From Microbacterium sp. AB (GTDB lineage Bacteria; Actinomycetota; Actinomycetes; Actinomycetales; Microbacteriaceae), in NCBI RefSeq assembly GCF_032878875.1, contig NZ_CP118157.1, positions 2,046,001 through 2,110,000 on the forward strand: a stretch of 64,000 bases of DNA, read 5' to 3'. The notes under the pieces are model-generated. The model had not been told where the DNA came from and made no database searches. It worked only from the letters and a program-made list of their open reading frames with translations. Shown here in pieces: positions 33,291 through 42,316 of this stretch (positions are counted from its first letter, which is position 1; every line of letters begins with the position of its first letter). Position numbers and translations under genes: made by a program.

Positions 33291-33325
33291 GCTGGGGTAC
33301 CTGGACTCGAACCAAGAACAACTGA
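33291..33325. repeat. attR: 35-bp repeat within the intact tRNA-Gln 3' end
   Basis: Matches 11758-11792 base for base and overlaps the acceptor and T-arm half of the tRNA-Gln gene. Integration has rebuilt a complete tRNA here. Confidence 0.9.
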
Positions 33326-33363
33326 ACCAGAATCAGCCGTGTTGCCAATTACACCATACCCCA
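33292..33363 (-). tRNA. tRNA-Gln (anticodon CTG)
   Basis: The minus strand folds into a full cloverleaf of 72 nt. The acceptor stem pairs TGGGGTA with TACCCCA. The D-arm is closed by GTG/CAC, the anticodon stem GCTGA/TCAGT encloses the loop TTCTGGT, and the T-stem CTTGG/CCAGG encloses TTCGAGT. The anticodon CTG reads CAG (Gln). CCA is not encoded. The gene is the insertion target of the adjacent island and is probably transcribed on its own from the right. Confidence 0.92.
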
Positions 33364-33461
33364 AGGCGGTGACGACCTGAGCCGTACCGAGGGTCTACGT
33401 TACCCGATGCTCAGAGGGCCGACAAATCTGCCCCCGACACATGGCGTGTCGTCGCGGAGCC

Positions 33462-34970
33462 TCAACCCAGGGCCTGGACGAGTGCGCCGAGCCGGCGGAT
33501 CGACTCCGCCTTGCCGAGGAGCTCGATCGACTCGAACAGCGGCGGGGAGACCCGTCGCCCCGTGATCGCGACGCGCGGCGGGCCGTAGGCGACGCGCGGC
33601 TTGAGACCGAGCCCCTCCACGAGTGCGCCGCTCAGGGCATCCTGGACGGCCTGCGCGTGGAAGTCGGCCTCGGGGACGACCTCGAGGGCCGCCACGCACG
33701 CGTTCAGCACGACCGCCGCGTTCTCCGGCAGACCGGACAGGGCGTCCTCGTCGTACGAGATCTCGTCCGTGAAGAGGAACCCGATCATGCCGGGCGCATC
33801 GCCGAGCAGCGTCAGACGCTCCTGGACGAGCGGAGCCGCCTCCGCGATGAGCGCACGCTGCGCGTCCGTCGGCTGCTCCCCCACGACGCCCGCCTTCACG
33901 AGGTACGGGACGAGACGCTCGGCGAAGTCGGCGGGCTCGAGCAGGCGGATGTGGTCGCCGTTGATCGACTCGGCCTTCTTCTGGTCGAAGCGGGCCGGGT
34001 TCGGGTTGACGTCGGCGACGTCGAAGGCGGCGACGAACTCGTCGAGCGAGAAGACGTCTCGGTCGGGGCCGATGGACCATCCCAGCAGCGACAGGTAGTT
34101 GAGCAGACCCTCGTGGATGAAGCCCTTGTCGCGCTGCAGGAACAGGTCGGCACGCGGGTCGCGCTTCGACAGCTTCTTGTTCCCGTCGCCGAGGACGAGG
34201 GGCAGGTGCCCGAAACGCGGGATGAACGACGTCACGCCGGCGTCGATGAGCGCGCGGTACAGCACGAGCTGACGACCGGTCGACGGCATGAGGTCCTCGC
34301 CGCGCAGCACGTGGGTGATGCCCATGAGGGCGTCGTCCACGGGGTTCACGAAGGTGTAGAGCGGGATGCCGTTGGGGCGGACCACCACGTAGTCGGGGAA
34401 CGACCCGGCCGGGAATGTCACCTCGCCGCGCACCAGGTCGTCGTAGGTGATGTCCTCGTCGGGCACCTTGATGCGCAGCGCGGGCTGACGTCCCTCTGCG
34501 CGGAACGCCGCTTTCTGCTCCTCGGTGAGGTCCCGGTCGAAGTTGTCGTAGCCGAGCTGCGTGGCGCGTCCGTTGGCCTCGTTGCGCGCGTCGATCTCCT
34601 CGGCGGTCGAGAAGCTCTCGTAGACGAGGCCCGCGTCGACGAGCTTCCGGAGCACCTCGCGGTGCAGGTCGTGACGCTCCGACTGACGATACGGCGCGTA
34701 CGGGCCGCCGACCTCGACGCCCTCGTCCCAGTCGATGCGCAGCCACCGGAGCGCGTCGAGCAGCTGCCGGTAGCTCTCCTCGCTGTCGCGCGAGGCGTCG
34801 GTGTCCTCGATGCGGAAGACCAGCTTGCCGCCGTGATGACGGGCGTAGCCCCAGTTGAACAGCGCGGTGCGGATGAGGCCGACGTGCGGCAGTCCTGTGG
34901 GCGACGGGCAGAAGCGGACGCGCACATCGGAGCCGGTGGCCGTGGTGGTGCGGGGATCGGGAGCAGACAT
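33462..34970 (-). CDS. gltX: Glutamate--tRNA ligase
   Basis: 502 residues, class I aminoacyl-tRNA synthetase. [20 protein letters not shown] carries the HIGH-region motif and [12 protein letters not shown] the KMSKR motif; the rest matches the bacterial GluRS anticodon-binding helices. It charges tRNA-Glu. In actinobacteria using the GatCAB route, GluRS is non-discriminating and also mischarges tRNA-Gln; whether that applies here cannot be seen. It is the last gene of the leuB-ilvE-FAH-gltX string on the minus strand, 62 bp after the FAH gene. Confidence 0.95.
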   Translation of the reverse strand: MSAPDPRTTTATGSDVRVRFCPSPTGLPHVGLIRTALFNWGYARHHGGKLVFRIEDTDASRDSEESYRQLLDALRWLRIDWDEGVEVGGPYAPYRQSERHDLHREVLRKLVDAGLVYESFSTAEEIDARNEANGRATQLGYDNFDRDLTEEQKAAFRAEGRQPALRIKVPDEDITYDDLVRGEVTFPAGSFPDYVVVRPNGIPLYTFVNPVDDALMGITHVLRGEDLMPSTGRQLVLYRALIDAGVTSFIPRFGHLPLVLGDGNKKLSKRDPRADLFLQRDKGFIHEGLLNYLSLLGWSIGPDRDVFSLDEFVAAFDVADVNPNPARFDQKKAESINGDHIRLLEPADFAERLVPYLVKAGVVGEQPTDAQRALIAEAAPLVQERLTLLGDAPGMIGFLFTDEISYDEDALSGLPENAAVVLNACVAALEVVPEADFHAQAVQDALSGALVEGLGLKPRVAYGPPRVAITGRRVSPPLFESIELLGKAESIRRLGALVQALG

Positions 34971-35032
34971 CCCGTCCAGTCTAGTTCGCGCGCGTCGGCG
35001 GCGATCCCGCGGCGCGGGCGGCGCGCCTCACC

Positions 35033-35803
35033 TCATGCGGCCGCATCCCGCGCCGTGTTGCGCAGCACGCCGATGCCGGGGATCTCGATCTCGATGGTGT
35101 CCCCCGCCGTGAACGCGCCCACTCCCGCCGGTGTGCCGGTGAGGATGAGATCGCCGGGAAGCAGTGTGAAGGCCGCCGACGCGTATTCGATGACGGTCGG
35201 CAGGTCGAAGATCATGTCCGTGAAGGGGGCCTGCTGCACGACCTCGCCGTTGAGGCGCGTCGTGACGCCGCTCTGCGCGATGTCGAAGTCCGTCTCGATG
35301 GCGGGCCCCACGGGGCAGAACGTGTCGAAGCCCTTCGCGCGCGCCCACTGGCCGTCGGGCTTCTGCAGGTCGCGCGCGGTCACGTCGTTCGCGATCGTGT
35401 AGCCGAAGACGTAGTCGAGCGCGTCCTCGGCCGTCACGTTCTTCGCGATGCGCCCGACGACGGCCGCGAGCTCGCCCTCGAAGTGGGTGTCGTCGCTCTG
35501 CCGCGGGCGCACGATCGCATCGCCGGGGCCGATCACCGACGTGTTCGGCTTGAAGAACAGCAGGGGCTGCTTCGGCACCTCGTTGCCGAGCTCCGACACG
35601 TGGTCGCGGTAGTTGCGCCCGACCGCCACGATCTTCGAGCGCGGGATGACGGGCGCCAGGAGCGCGACGTCGCCGAGGCGCACGCGCTCCCCCGTGGGCT
35701 CGAAGCCCGCGAACATCGGATCCCCCGCGAGCACGACGAGCTCCGTGCCGTCGAGGATTCCGAAGGTGATGGCGTCGTTGTGGCTGAACCGGGCGATCTT
35801 CAC
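35033..35803 (-). CDS. Fumarylacetoacetate hydrolase family protein
   Basis: 256 residues. The FAH fold is shown by KIVAVGRNYRDHVSELGNE near the N-terminus, the metal-binding THFEGELAAVVGR (E-x-E), and later GYTIANDVTARDLQ and ILTGTPAGVG. Family members include 2-hydroxyhepta-2,4-diene-1,7-dioate isomerases and oxaloacetate or acylpyruvate hydrolases; the substrate is not decided by sequence. GTG at 35803 is the natural start. It lies between ilvE and gltX with short gaps, so it is probably co-transcribed with them. Confidence 0.92.
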   Translation of the reverse strand: MKIARFSHNDAITFGILDGTELVVLAGDPMFAGFEPTGERVRLGDVALLAPVIPRSKIVAVGRNYRDHVSELGNEVPKQPLLFFKPNTSVIGPGDAIVRPRQSDDTHFEGELAAVVGRIAKNVTAEDALDYVFGYTIANDVTARDLQKPDGQWARAKGFDTFCPVGPAIETDFDIAQSGVTTRLNGEVVQQAPFTDMIFDLPTVIEYASAAFTLLPGDLILTGTPAGVGAFTAGDTIEIEIPGIGVLRNTARDAAA

Positions 35804-35826
35804 CCGTTCAGCCTAGCGACCGCGGC

Positions 35827-36921
35827 TCAGCCGTCGAGGCGGTACAGCCAGCCGCGCGTGTCCTCGCGGCGACCGTACTGGATGTCCGTCAGCTCCTCGC
35901 GAAGCGACAGGCCCAGCTCGCCCAGCGGCTGCGCGTCCTCGAACCCCTCGGCCTTGAGCGAGCCGATGGGGGTGACCACGGCGGCGGTGCCGCACGCGAA
36001 CACCTCCGTGATGTCGCCCGAGGCGACGCCCTCGCGCCACTCCCCGAGGGAGACGGGGCGCTTCTCCACGGCGAGGCCGCGGGTCCGGGCGAGCTCGAGG
36101 ATCGAGTTGCGCGTGACGCCGTCGAGGATGCTGTCCGAGGCCGGCGTGACGAGCGTGCCGTCCTTCTTCACGAAGACGATGTTCATGCCGCCGAGCTCCT
36201 CGACGTTGCCGTCGTCGTCGAGGAAGACGACCTGGTCGCATCCCCGCTCGTACGCCTCGGCCTGCGGCAGCAGGCTCGACGCGTAGTTCCCGCCCGTCTT
36301 GGCCGCGCCCGTGCCGCCGCGCGCCGCGCGGGCGTAGTTCTCGCTCAGCCAGATCGAGACGGGCTTGACTCCTCCGGTGAAGTACGACCCGGCCGGGCTC
36401 GCGATGACGTAGTACGCGTACTTGTTCGCCGGGCGCACCCCGAGGAACGCCTCCTTGGCGAACATGAAGGGCCGCAGGTAGAGGGTCTGGTCCTCACCCT
36501 CCGGCACCCACGCGCCGTCGACCGCGATGAGCTCGCGCAGCGACTGCAGGAAGTGCTCCACGGGGAGCTCCGGCATGGCCAGGCGTCGCGCGCTGCGCTG
36601 CAGGCGGAGCGCGTTCTGCTCGGGCCGGAAGGTGTAGATGCCTCCGTCCACGTGACGGTACGCCTTCAGTCCCTCGAAGATCTCCTGCGCGTAGTGCAGC
36701 ACCGCGGCCGCCGGGGAAAGGCTGAGGGGTCCGTAGGGCTGCACGCGCGGTCGGTGCCAGCCGCCCCGGGCGGACCAGCAGATGTCGACCATGTGGTCCG
36801 TGAAGACCGTGCCGAAGCCGGGGTCCTCGAGCTTCTCGGCACGCTGGGCGGGCGAGAGGGCGGCGAGGTTCTTCGTCACGGCGAACTCGAGCGGAGCGAA
36901 CGTGGTGTCTGCGGTGGTCAT
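35827..36921 (-). CDS. ilvE: Branched-chain amino acid aminotransferase
   Basis: 364 residues, PLP-dependent class IV transaminase. YAQEIFEGLKAYRH is the family segment near residue 80, and AAKTGGNYASSLLPQ holds the PLP-binding lysine at about 208. VEELGGMNIVFV and GVTRNSIL are conserved C-terminal motifs that bind the cofactor phosphate. It performs the last step of leucine, isoleucine and valine synthesis. It lies 31 bp downstream of leuB, which fits a shared branched-chain amino acid operon. Confidence 0.95.
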   Translation of the reverse strand: MTTADTTFAPLEFAVTKNLAALSPAQRAEKLEDPGFGTVFTDHMVDICWSARGGWHRPRVQPYGPLSLSPAAAVLHYAQEIFEGLKAYRHVDGGIYTFRPEQNALRLQRSARRLAMPELPVEHFLQSLRELIAVDGAWVPEGEDQTLYLRPFMFAKEAFLGVRPANKYAYYVIASPAGSYFTGGVKPVSIWLSENYARAARGGTGAAKTGGNYASSLLPQAEAYERGCDQVVFLDDDGNVEELGGMNIVFVKKDGTLVTPASDSILDGVTRNSILELARTRGLAVEKRPVSLGEWREGVASGDITEVFACGTAAVVTPIGSLKAEGFEDAQPLGELGLSLREELTDIQYGRREDTRGWLYRLDG

Positions 36922-36952
36922 GGGTGAATCCTGTCTGCGCCGGGGGCGCCGG

Positions 36953-38011
36953 TCAACGTACGGCCTGCGCGCGGGCCGCGATCGCGTCGCCGATCTCCGA
37001 GGTCGTGCGGGATGCGCCCGCGCGGGCGGCGATGTCGTCCTCGATCGCGCGCGACACGCGATCCGCCTCGTCCCGCAGTCCCAGATGGTCGAGCAGGAGG
37101 GCGACGGACCCGATCGCGGCGGTCGGGTCGGCTTGCTGGGTTCCCGCGATGTCGGGCGCCGAACCGTGGACGGGCTCGAACATCGAGGGGAAGGCGCCGT
37201 CGGGATTGATGTTGCCCGAGGCGGCGAGGCCGATGCCGCCGGTGACGGCGCCGGCCAGGTCCGTGAGGATGTCGCCGAAGAGGTTGTCGGTGACCACGAC
37301 GTCGAACCGACCCGGGTTCGTGACCAGGAAGATCGTCGCGGCGTCGACGTGAAGATAGTCTACGACCACATCGGGGTGCTCCTGCGCGACGACGTCCACG
37401 ATGCGCTGCCACAGGCGCCCCGCGTTCACGAGCACGTTCGTCTTGTGCACGAGGGTGAGCCGCTTGCGCCGGCGCTTCGCGAGCTCGAACGCGTAGCGGA
37501 CGACCCGCTCGACGCCATACGCCGTGTTGACGCTCGTCTCGTTGGCGATCTCGTGCCGCGTGCCCTGGCGGATCGCGCCGCCGTTGCCGACGTACGGGCC
37601 CTCGGTCCCCTCGCGCACGACGACGAAGTCGATGTCGCCCGGCTCCGCGAGCGGGCCCGCCTGACCCGGATACAGCTTCGACGGACGGAGGTTGACGTAG
37701 TGGTCGAGCGCGAAGCGCAGCTTCAGGAGGAGCCCGCGCTCGATGTTGGCGTCCTTCAGGCGCGGGTCTCCCGGCACGCCGCCGACGGCGCCCAGGAGGA
37801 TCGCGTCGTGCGCCTTGACCGCGTCGAGGTCGTCGTCGGTGAGCGTGTCGCCGGTCTCGAGGAACCGTCCGGCGCCCAGCGAGAAACGGGTCTTCTCGAA
37901 CGACACGTCGCTCGAGGCCGTGACGGCGTCGAGCACCTTCTCGGCTTCTGCGACGACCTCGGGGCCGATCCCGTCGCCCGGGATGACGGCCAGTTTCACG
38001 ACGCGCGGCAT
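36953..38011 (-). CDS. leuB: 3-isopropylmalate dehydrogenase
   Basis: 352 residues. The family start [13 protein letters not shown] is intact. [10 protein letters not shown] and [14 protein letters not shown] contact substrate, [13 protein letters not shown] holds the metal-binding aspartates, and [13 protein letters not shown] is the NAD-binding loop. It oxidatively decarboxylates 3-isopropylmalate in leucine synthesis. AGGAGA precedes the ATG at 38011 by 5 nt. The upstream MFS gene ends only 40 bp away, so leuB may share its transcript or have a small promoter within that gap. No T-box or leader attenuator is evident. Confidence 0.95.
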   Translation of the reverse strand: MPRVVKLAVIPGDGIGPEVVAEAEKVLDAVTASSDVSFEKTRFSLGAGRFLETGDTLTDDDLDAVKAHDAILLGAVGGVPGDPRLKDANIERGLLLKLRFALDHYVNLRPSKLYPGQAGPLAEPGDIDFVVVREGTEGPYVGNGGAIRQGTRHEIANETSVNTAYGVERVVRYAFELAKRRRKRLTLVHKTNVLVNAGRLWQRIVDVVAQEHPDVVVDYLHVDAATIFLVTNPGRFDVVVTDNLFGDILTDLAGAVTGGIGLAASGNINPDGAFPSMFEPVHGSAPDIAGTQQADPTAAIGSVALLLDHLGLRDEADRVSRAIEDDIAARAGASRTTSEIGDAIAARAQAVR

Positions 38012-38051
38012 TGCTCTCCTTCAGACGTTCTGCGTCCGCCGGAAGCGCGCG

Positions 38052-39578
38052 TCACTCCGACGTGCTCCTCCGGCGTCCTCCCAGGGTAGTCGCCGCGACG
38101 ACGGCCGCGAGCACGACCAGCGCGGCGCCGATGAGCGATGTGACCGTCACGCCCCCGTCGAAGGCCTCCGCCGCCGCGGCTCGCAGGGCCTCCCCCGCCG
38201 TGCCGCCGACCTGATCGGCGACGTTCATCGCACCCGCGAGCGTCTCGGCGGCCGGCCCCGCGAGGCCTGCGGGAACACCCGGAGGGACGACGAGGGTCGC
38301 CCTGTACCACGCGGTCAGGATGCCGCCCAGGATCGACGTGCCCAGCACGGCGCCCAGCTCGTAAGCCGTCTCCGAGACCGCGCTGGCGGCGCCCGCCTTC
38401 GCCGCGGGGGCGTTCGCCAGGATGAGCTCGCCCGACACGGTCTCCGCCGCGCCGACCCCCGCGCCCAGCAGGGCGAACCCGAGGACGAGCATCCCGACGT
38501 CGTGCGCGCCGACGAACGCGACGATGAGGTAGGCCGCCACCGCGAGCGCGAGCGCGCTCGGGATCACGACGGACGCGCGCACGCGCCGTGCGATCGGGGT
38601 GACGACGAAGCCGCCCGCGATCGACGTGACGGCTCCCGGCAGCAGTGCCAGGCCGGCCATCATGGGACTGAGCCCGACGATCATCTGCAGGTGCTGCGAG
38701 ACGAAGTACAGGAAGCCCACGAGGGCGATGACGCTGAACAGGTTGACGAGCAGCGATCCGCTGAAGCCGGCGCGGCGGAAGAGCGACATGTCGAGCATGG
38801 GCCGATCCATCCGGAGCTGGCGTCGCACGAACAGCCATCCGAACAGCCCGCCGATCGCGACCGGCACGGCACCCGCGGCGCCCTGCACCGCGATCTCCTT
38901 GATGCCGTACGCGACGGGCGCGAGGGTGAGCATCGACAGGACGATGCTCGCAGGGTCGATGCGGCCGGGATCCGGGTCGCGGCTCTCCGTCACGAAGACC
39001 GGCGCGAGCGCGAGCATGAGGACGAGCATCGGGACGGCCAGGAGGAACACGCTCTGCCACGGGAAGTGCTCGATGAGGAAGCCGCCGACGATGGGGCCGA
39101 GCGCGCCGCCCGCGGAGAACATCCCCGCCCAGACGGCGACCGCGATGCGGCGCTGATCACGCTCGGGGAAGATCGAGCGCAGCAGCGACATGGTCGACGG
39201 CATCAGCGTCGCGCCGAAGAAGCCCATGGCCGCGCGGGCGGCGATGAGCCATCCCGCGGTCGGGGCGAAGGCCGCGAGCACCGATACGACGGTGAAGCCG
39301 ATCGCTCCCGTGAGCAGCAGGCGGCGCCGCCCGAACCGGTCGCCGAGGGATCCCATCGTGACGAGCAGCCCCGCCAGCACGAGCGAGTAGGCGTCGATGA
39401 TCCACAGCTGCTGCGCGCTCGTCGGCTCGAGCTCCTGCGCAATCGCCGGAAGCGCGAAGTTGAGGATCGTGTTGTCGATCGAGACGAGCAGCACGGGCAG
39501 CATGAGGACGGCCAGCGCCGCCCATGCCCGCCACCCCGCGCGCTGCGTCGTCGGAGCCTCGATCATCCCGGTCGCCAT
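38052..39578 (-). CDS. MFS drug transporter, DHA2 (14-TM) type
   Basis: 508 residues with about 14 membrane helices. VLLVSIDNTILNFALPAIAQEL near the N-terminus is the DHA2 motif D1 region, GSLGDRFGRRRLLLTG is motif A, and the second half has GFVVTPIARRVRASVV. Such pumps export toxic cations or drugs by proton antiport. ATG 39578 has GAGGGAAG 3-4 nt upstream. It is divergent from a TetR regulator with a clear palindromic operator between them, so it is probably induced by a TetR ligand. Confidence 0.93.
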   Translation of the reverse strand: MATGMIEAPTTQRAGWRAWAALAVLMLPVLLVSIDNTILNFALPAIAQELEPTSAQQLWIIDAYSLVLAGLLVTMGSLGDRFGRRRLLLTGAIGFTVVSVLAAFAPTAGWLIAARAAMGFFGATLMPSTMSLLRSIFPERDQRRIAVAVWAGMFSAGGALGPIVGGFLIEHFPWQSVFLLAVPMLVLMLALAPVFVTESRDPDPGRIDPASIVLSMLTLAPVAYGIKEIAVQGAAGAVPVAIGGLFGWLFVRRQLRMDRPMLDMSLFRRAGFSGSLLVNLFSVIALVGFLYFVSQHLQMIVGLSPMMAGLALLPGAVTSIAGGFVVTPIARRVRASVVIPSALALAVAAYLIVAFVGAHDVGMLVLGFALLGAGVGAAETVSGELILANAPAAKAGAASAVSETAYELGAVLGTSILGGILTAWYRATLVVPPGVPAGLAGPAAETLAGAMNVADQVGGTAGEALRAAAAEAFDGGVTVTSLIGAALVVLAAVVAATTLGGRRRSTSE

Positions 39579-39611
39579 GTCACTTCCCTCCGAATGTGCT
39601 CGCCGATGTTT

Positions 39612-39633
39612 CTGTACCGTCCAGATGGTACAG
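39612..39633. promoter_or_regulatory. TetR-type operator between the MFS pump and its regulator
   Basis: CTGTACC and GGTACAG form perfect 7-bp arms separated by 8 nt, between the divergent MFS gene (start 39578) and TetR gene (start 39692). The right arm overlaps TACAGT (39629-39634), a possible -10 for the rightward transcript. Binding here would control both genes. Confidence 0.65.
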
Positions 39634-39641
39634 TAATTCAC

Positions 39642-39695
39642 ATGGCTGTGCACGTCCTGGGCAGGCCGATCCGCATGAGAGGCTCGTCACCATGA
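39642..39695 (+). CDS. Possible 17-residue leader peptide overlapping the TetR start
   Basis: ATG at 39642 opens a 17-codon frame (MAVHVLGRPIRMRGSSP) whose TGA overlaps the TetR ATG in an ATGA junction. A -10-like TACAGT ends 7 nt before the ATG, so the transcript could start at or next to the ATG and be leaderless. Translation could then couple to the regulator. There is no ribosome binding site and no homology evidence, so this is speculative. Confidence 0.3.
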   Translation: MAVHVLGRPIRMRGSSP

Positions 39696-40234
39696 GCCGC
39701 CCGCCCCGCGCCCGCGACAAGGTCCTCGACGCCTTCGAGAGCATCCTCATCGAGGACGGAGAGCGTGCCGCGACCCTCGACGCCGTCGCCCGGCGCGCGG
39801 GCGTGTCCAAGGGCGGTCTCCTGTACCATTTCGGCTCACGGGACGCACTGGACGCCGGCCTCGTCGAACGCCTTCGCCTGCTCGCAGCCGACGACGTCGC
39901 GGCCACGCAGGGAGCGCCCGAAGGACCCGTGGGCTACTTCCTCGCCACATCCGCGCACGTCGGCAGCCCCTTCGACCGGACCATCGTCTCGGTCAGCCGC
40001 CTCGCCAACGGCGGCAACGCCACGGCGACCGCGGCGCTCACGGAGCTGCGCCGCGCCTGGGCGGACGCCATCCGGCCCCATGTGCGCGACGACGCGTCGC
40101 TCGACCTCGTCCTGCTCCTGAGCGACGGGCTCTACATCAACTCCGCGCTGCTCAACGACGTCCCGGGCCCGGTGCCGACCGGCGACGCCCTGGACGCGCT
40201 CATCCGCCTCGTCGAGAGCGCCACCCGGACCTGA
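39692..40234 (+). CDS. TetR/AcrR family transcriptional regulator
   Basis: 180 residues. The N-terminal HTH is VLDAFESILIEDGERAATLDAVARRAGVSKGGLLYHFGSRDAL, with the TetR hallmark GVSKGGLLYHF; the remainder is a helical ligand-binding domain of the TetR_C_17-like kind. GAGAGGC lies upstream of the ATG. It presumably represses the divergent MFS pump, and itself, through the palindrome at 39612-39633. It is convergent with serA, 20 bp away. Confidence 0.93.
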   Translation: MSRPPRARDKVLDAFESILIEDGERAATLDAVARRAGVSKGGLLYHFGSRDALDAGLVERLRLLAADDVAATQGAPEGPVGYFLATSAHVGSPFDRTIVSVSRLANGGNATATAALTELRRAWADAIRPHVRDDASLDLVLLLSDGLYINSALLNDVPGPVPTGDALDALIRLVESATRT

Positions 40235-40254
40235 CGGCCCGCGTCAGAGGACTC

Positions 40255-41847
40255 TCATGCCTCGACGATCTCGATCTGACGGATGACCGACGCGTCGATC
40301 GCGGCTCCCACCTCGGCGAGCAGCTCGTCGGGCACGCGCGAATCGACCGTGAGCACCGACAGGGCCTGCCCGCCCGCCTCGCGGCGCGCGATCTGCATGC
40401 CCGCGATGTTGATGCCCGCCTCGCCGAAGCTCTGACCGTAGACCGCGACGATGCCGGGGCGGTCGGTGTAGAGCATGACGATGTGGTGCCGGCCCAGCGG
40501 AACCTCGACCTCGTAGCCGTTGACGCCGACGATCTTCTGCACCATGCGCGTGCCGGCGAGCGTGCCGGCGACCGTCAGCACGGTGCCGTCGGCGAGCGCG
40601 CCGCGAAGGGTCGTGAGGTTGCGGTACTCGGGGCTCTCCTTCTCGACGATGAGGCGCGTCTCGATCCCGCGCTGCTCGGCGAAGACGGGGGCGTTGACGT
40701 AGGAGACGCTCTCGCTCACGACGTTGGAGAGGATGCCCTTGAGCGCCGCGAGGCGGTAGACGCTCACGTCGTAGTCCGCGAGCTCGCCGCGGACCTCGAC
40801 GTCGAGGCTCGTGAGCGCAGAGGTCGCGAGGCCGCTGAAGACCTGCCCGAGCTTCTCGACGAGCGCGATCCCGGGGCGGACGAAGGGATCGATGACGCCG
40901 CCGGCGACGTTGACCGCATCCGGCACGAGGTCGCCTTCGAGGGCGAGCTTGACCGACCGGGCGACCGAGACGCCGGCCTTCTCCTGCGCCTCGTCCGTCG
41001 ACGCGCCCAGGTGCGGCGTGGCGACGACGTTCGCAAGAGCCGTGAGCCGCGTGTCGGCCGGCGGCTCGCTCGTGAAGACGTCCAGCCCCGCCCCGGCGAT
41101 CTCGCCGGTCGTCAGCGCCTCGTACAGGGCGCTCTCGTCGATGAGCCCGCCGCGCGCGACGTTCACCACGAACGCCGTCGGCTTCATGGCCTTCAGCTGC
41201 TCCGTCGAGATCATGCCCGTCGTCTCCGGCGTCCTCGGCATGTGGATCGTGAGGAAGTCGGCCTGCGCGACGAGCTCGTCCAGGGTCAGCAGCTCGACCC
41301 CGAGCTGCTGCGCGCGCGCGCTCGTGACATACGGGTCGTACGCGACCACGCGCATCCCGAAGCCCTGCATGCGGGCGGCGACGAGCGCGCCGATGCGGCC
41401 GAGGCCCACAACGCCGAGCGTCTTCTCGAAGAGCTCGATGCCCGTGTAGGCGCTCCGCTTCCACTCCCCCGCGCCCAGCGACGCGCGAGCGGCGGGGATG
41501 TGCCGGGCCAGGCTCAGGATGTGGCCGCAGGTCAGCTCCGCCGCGGAGACGATGTTCGAGGTCGGCGCGTTCACGACCATGACGCCCGCCGTCGTGGCGG
41601 CCTTGATGTCGACGTTGTCGAGGCCGACGCCGGCGCGGGCGATGACCTTGAGGCCCTTCGCGTGGCCGATCGCCTCCTCGTCCATCTTCGTCGCCGACCG
41701 GATGAGGACCGCGTCGGCGTCCGCGAGGGCGTCGAACAGGGCGGGACGATCGGTCCCGTCGACGCTGCGGACGTCGAAGTCGGGGCCGAGCGCCTCGATC
41801 GTTGCGGGGGAGAGTTCTTCGGCGATGAGGACGACGGGCTTCGGCAC
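40255..41847 (-). CDS. serA: D-3-phosphoglycerate dehydrogenase
   Basis: 530 residues, the long actinobacterial form: catalytic and NAD domains, an intervening domain and a C-terminal ACT domain. LGVVGLGRIGALVAARMQGFG is the NAD-binding GxGxxG motif, NVARGGLIDESALYEAL and TPHLGASTDEAQ hold active-site residues, and GRHHIVMLYTDRPGIVAVYG begins the ACT domain that gives serine feedback. It starts serine synthesis from 3-phosphoglycerate. GTG 41847 has AAGGA 9 nt upstream; an in-frame ATG at 41907 adds an unconserved arginine-rich lead and was rejected. Confidence 0.95.
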   Translation of the reverse strand: MPKPVVLIAEELSPATIEALGPDFDVRSVDGTDRPALFDALADADAVLIRSATKMDEEAIGHAKGLKVIARAGVGLDNVDIKAATTAGVMVVNAPTSNIVSAAELTCGHILSLARHIPAARASLGAGEWKRSAYTGIELFEKTLGVVGLGRIGALVAARMQGFGMRVVAYDPYVTSARAQQLGVELLTLDELVAQADFLTIHMPRTPETTGMISTEQLKAMKPTAFVVNVARGGLIDESALYEALTTGEIAGAGLDVFTSEPPADTRLTALANVVATPHLGASTDEAQEKAGVSVARSVKLALEGDLVPDAVNVAGGVIDPFVRPGIALVEKLGQVFSGLATSALTSLDVEVRGELADYDVSVYRLAALKGILSNVVSESVSYVNAPVFAEQRGIETRLIVEKESPEYRNLTTLRGALADGTVLTVAGTLAGTRMVQKIVGVNGYEVEVPLGRHHIVMLYTDRPGIVAVYGQSFGEAGINIAGMQIARREAGGQALSVLTVDSRVPDELLAEVGAAIDASVIRQIEIVEA

Positions 41848-41974
41848 GGGTGGATCCTTCGATGCGTGTGTGCGCGGGGCGCGCACGGAGGGGGTTCGAC
41901 GCGCCACACGCCGTGGGGGCGCGATCGCGAACCACTCTATCGGAGGCCGCGCTTGTCCCCCGCCAGCCGCGCGG

Positions 41975-42316
41975 TCAGAACAGATTGGAGGGGTTGGACG
42001 TGAACGCCTGCATGTCGAGCCAGAACACGGCCGTGAGGGCGAGCCCCGTGAACAGCGCGGCCGCGAGCCATCCGATCCCGCGCCCGCGCCCGATCGCGAA
42101 GGCGATCGCGAACGCGGCGATCGGGACGAGCACGGCGAGGACGAGGACGATCCATGCCGTGACCGAGAGGGCGATCCCCTGCGCCGCCGTGGTCTGCGAG
42201 AGCGTCACGAGATAGATCACGGCGCTCCACACCGCGTACGCGTAGAACAGCGCGAAGATTCCGGTCACCACGCCGACGGCCCAGCCGGGCGCGGTGCGCG
42301 TCGCCGTCCCGCTCAC
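41975..42316 (-). CDS. Small integral membrane protein, unknown
   Basis: 113 residues with three to four predicted membrane helices (GVVTGIFALFYAYAVWSAVI, IVLVLAVLVPIAAFAIAFAI, IGWLAAALFTGLALTAVFWL). No recognised family. GTG at 42316 overlaps the stop of the upstream gene by 4 bp (GTGA), so the two membrane proteins are probably co-translated. It ends 128 bp upstream of serA. Confidence 0.75.
   Translation of the reverse strand: MSGTATRTAPGWAVGVVTGIFALFYAYAVWSAVIYLVTLSQTTAAQGIALSVTAWIVLVLAVLVPIAAFAIAFAIGRGRGIGWLAAALFTGLALTAVFWLDMQAFTSNPSNLF

Larger units (their letters stand above)
11758..33325. mobile_element. Integrated genomic island (putative integrative mobilizable element) in tRNA-Gln
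   Basis: The 35-bp tail of tRNA-Gln(CTG) is repeated at 11758-11792 and 33291-33325, marking attL and attR. Between them lie a tyrosine integrase and excisionase-like gene next to the intact tRNA, a MobF relaxase, an AbiE pair, a restriction-modification-like operon with a reverse transcriptase, further unknown cargo and an IS element. Several genes, especially 13600-15620, are visibly richer in A+T than the flanking core genes, as expected for transferred DNA. No coupling protein or type IV secretion genes were found inside, so it would depend on another element for conjugation. Between the last flanking gene (11581) and the first island gene (11947) I see no gene, only the attachment repeat and the inner repeat. 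Confidence 0.88.

Noticed and set aside
35827..38011. Leader attenuator or T-box before leuB-ilvE
   Set aside because: Only 40 bp separate leuB from the MFS gene, and no leucine-rich leader peptide or T-box core is visible.
37743..39695. A 650-codon plus-strand frame opposite leuB and the MFS gene
   Set aside because: Charged low-complexity translation of the reverse strand, with real genes on the other side.
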